8,156 nt of DNA. It comes from Flavisolibacter sp. GTDB taxonomy: Bacteria; Bacteroidota; Bacteroidia; Chitinophagales; Chitinophagaceae. The DNA lies in NCBI GenBank assembly GCA_013695175.1, contig JACDAZ010000490.1:1-8156 (forward strand). The letters run 5' to 3'. The translations under genes were made by a program, and so were the position numbers. Of the stretch, positions 7,409 to 8,156 are shown piece after piece. Below the pieces are notes generated by a model that saw only the letters and a program-made list of their open reading frames with translations, was not told the DNA's origin and searched no databases. Within the stretch, counting starts at the first letter, position 1; every line of letters starts with the position of its first letter.

Positions 7409-7783
7409 TTGCAAACATTAATTGCTAAGAAATACTTTATTACAGCACTCTTTTTCCTTTTTTCAATTTCCATAAGTAACGCGCAAGCAAAAGAACCCAA
7501 AAATAAGTCTTCAGAAACTGTCCAAAAGATGCAGGTAGTTGAAGCTTCTTGTGGGCAATGCCATTTTGCAATGAAAGAAAAAGGATGTACACTGGCTGTT
7601 CGTATAGATGGCAAGACTTATTTTGTAAATGGTACTTATATAGATTCCCATGGAAATTCGCACGACGATGATGGATTTTGTAATGTTATAAGAAAAGAAA
7701 AAGTAAAAGGTGAAGTAGTTAACAATAGTTTTAAAGCAAGTTATTTTAAACTACTGCCACCAGAAAAAAAGAAGGATGACTAA
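7409..7783 (+). CDS. Small secreted cysteine-containing protein, DUF6370-type
   Basis: A 124-residue exported protein of unknown function. A signal peptide spans about 1-27 (hydrophobic FITALFFLFSISI, likely cut after SNAQA). The mature part has EASCGQCHF at 45-53, KGC (Cys60), AVRIDGKTYFVNGT (63-76), HGNSHDDDGFC (81-91) and a Lys/Val-rich end; a charged tail PEKKKDD closes it. Four cysteines (48, 51, 60, 91) plus histidines 52, 81 and 85 could bind a metal or form disulfides. I recognise the pattern CGQC ... GC.LAVRIDGK ... DGFC as the DUF6370 family from memory. The start is unusual: TTG at 7409 follows an in-frame TAG directly (7406-7408), and no ATG occurs before codon 41, inside the mature domain. 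TTG is therefore the only canonical-type start that keeps the signal peptide. The gene stands alone, with a possible minus-strand neighbour upstream and a convergent gene downstream. Confidence 0.8.
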   Translation: MQTLIAKKYFITALFFLFSISISNAQAKEPKNKSSETVQKMQVVEASCGQCHFAMKEKGCTLAVRIDGKTYFVNGTYIDSHGNSHDDDGFCNVIRKEKVKGEVVNNSFKASYFKLLPPEKKKDD

Positions 7784-7811
7784 GAGATTGATATTTGAAA
7801 GATTTTTTTGT

Positions 7812-7831
7812 GCAGTAATTAAAATTACTGC
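7812..7831. terminator. Perfect inverted repeat between convergent genes, possible bidirectional terminator
   Basis: GCAGTAATT (7812-7820) and AATTACTGC (7823-7831) are exact reverse complements separated by AA, giving an 8-9 bp stem with a tight loop. It sits in the 54-base gap between the stops of two convergent genes, where a shared terminator is expected. Against it: the stem is AT-rich, and no T-run follows it on either strand; the only T-run (7803-7809) precedes it on the plus strand. Confidence 0.4.
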
Positions 7832-7837
7832 TATCAA

Positions 7838-8156
7838 TTAATTAGAACCTTCAGTTCTCCTTGCTTCTTCATCAATACCCGATCTGCGTTGCCTGCTTGA
7901 TTTAATTTGATTGGACCCAAAACGATAATTAAAAGAAACAACCACCCTTCGTGGATCCCACCAGGCCCTGGCTGTTAGATACTGACCTGCAAAATCAGAA
8001 GTGCCAAAAAATACTGCAGTTTTAAAAACATCATTGAAGTTTACCCGTAAAGTTGAACGTTCTTCAAACAACAATTTTTGTACTCCAATATTCACAGAAT
8101 AAAAAGAACGTTGTTTCATAGTTCCTCTGAACAATTTTGGCGACTCAAAATTCGCC
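7838..8156 (-). CDS. C-terminal end of an outer-membrane beta-barrel / TonB-dependent receptor-like protein, 5' end outside window
   Basis: The frame is open from the window edge (8155) to the TAA at 7840-7838, about 105 codons, and no true start is inside. The visible end shows alternating beta-strand patterns typical of the last strands of large Bacteroidota outer-membrane barrels: NFESPKLFRG, then SFYSVNIGVQKLLF, a turn, STLRVNFNDVFKT, and the closing strand RRVVVSFNYRFG. After the FNYRFG strand a polar, Arg/Glu-rich tail of about 26 residues follows (SNQIKSSRQRRSG and onward to EGSN). I recall a similar RQR-containing tail in CarboxypepD-reg/OMP_b-brl_3 type receptors of Sphingobacteriia and Chitinophagia. 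The ligand cannot be told, as the plug and most of the barrel lie outside. The gene converges on the DUF6370-type gene with a 54-base gap holding an inverted repeat. Confidence 0.75.
   Translation of the reverse strand, partial: ANFESPKLFRGTMKQRSFYSVNIGVQKLLFEERSTLRVNFNDVFKTAVFFGTSDFAGQYLTARAWWDPRRVVVSFNYRFGSNQIKSSRQRRSGIDEEARRTEGSN

Noticed and set aside
7550..7565. c-type cytochrome assignment from C-G-Q-C-H
   Set aside because: A single motif in a small protein whose other residues match the DUF6370 pattern; no distal Met/His ligand region typical of cytochrome c is evident. Kept only as a point to test.
8132..8134. TTG at 8134 as the start of a complete 98-residue minus-strand gene
   Set aside because: The frame stays open to the window edge and the residues before it continue the beta-strand pattern, so this is the end of a much longer barrel protein.

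Overview
The window looks like a stretch of an AT-rich Bacteroidota chromosome, most likely family Chitinophagaceae or a close relative. The reasons are: no Shine-Dalgarno sequences ahead of the starts; a TAnnTTTG-like -7 box directly before cysS; a rhomboid with the C-terminal helical domain common in this phylum; a CysRS with KMGKS in place of KMSKS; a DUF6370-type protein; and the end of an outer-membrane beta-barrel receptor. Family assignments are from memory of motifs, not from a search.

Layout. Positions 1-3989 hold four tightly packed plus-strand genes: the 3' part of an rlmD-type 23S rRNA uridine methyltransferase (its 5' end lies outside the window), two different rhomboid intramembrane serine proteases in tandem (gaps of 5 and 30 bases), and a membrane-anchored endonuclease/exonuclease/phosphatase-fold protein (gap 9 bases). 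After a 60-base gap with a plausible promoter come cysS (cysteinyl-tRNA synthetase) and, 13 bases on, a secreted metal-dependent amidohydrolase that ends at 7173.

Positions 7174-7408 look empty at first, but the minus strand carries a convincing 54-codon reading frame for a one- or two-pass membrane peptide. Its stop lies 2 bases past the amidohydrolase stop, tail to tail. Divergent from it, at 7409, begins a small secreted cysteine-containing protein (DUF6370 type) whose only usable start is TTG. A perfect inverted repeat at 7812-7831 separates that gene from a convergent minus-strand gene, of which only the C-terminal end of an outer-membrane beta-barrel is inside the window.

How the genes may work together. 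Most of the window is housekeeping (rRNA modification, tRNA charging) mixed with envelope functions. The tandem rhomboids and the EEP protein form the one cluster that suggests a shared membrane process, but its substrate cannot be read from sequence. There are no mobile elements, CRISPR arrays, tRNA or rRNA genes. I do not see a clear new multi-gene system. The best leads are the overlooked small membrane ORF, the TTG-started DUF6370 gene and the rhomboid-rhomboid-EEP cluster.
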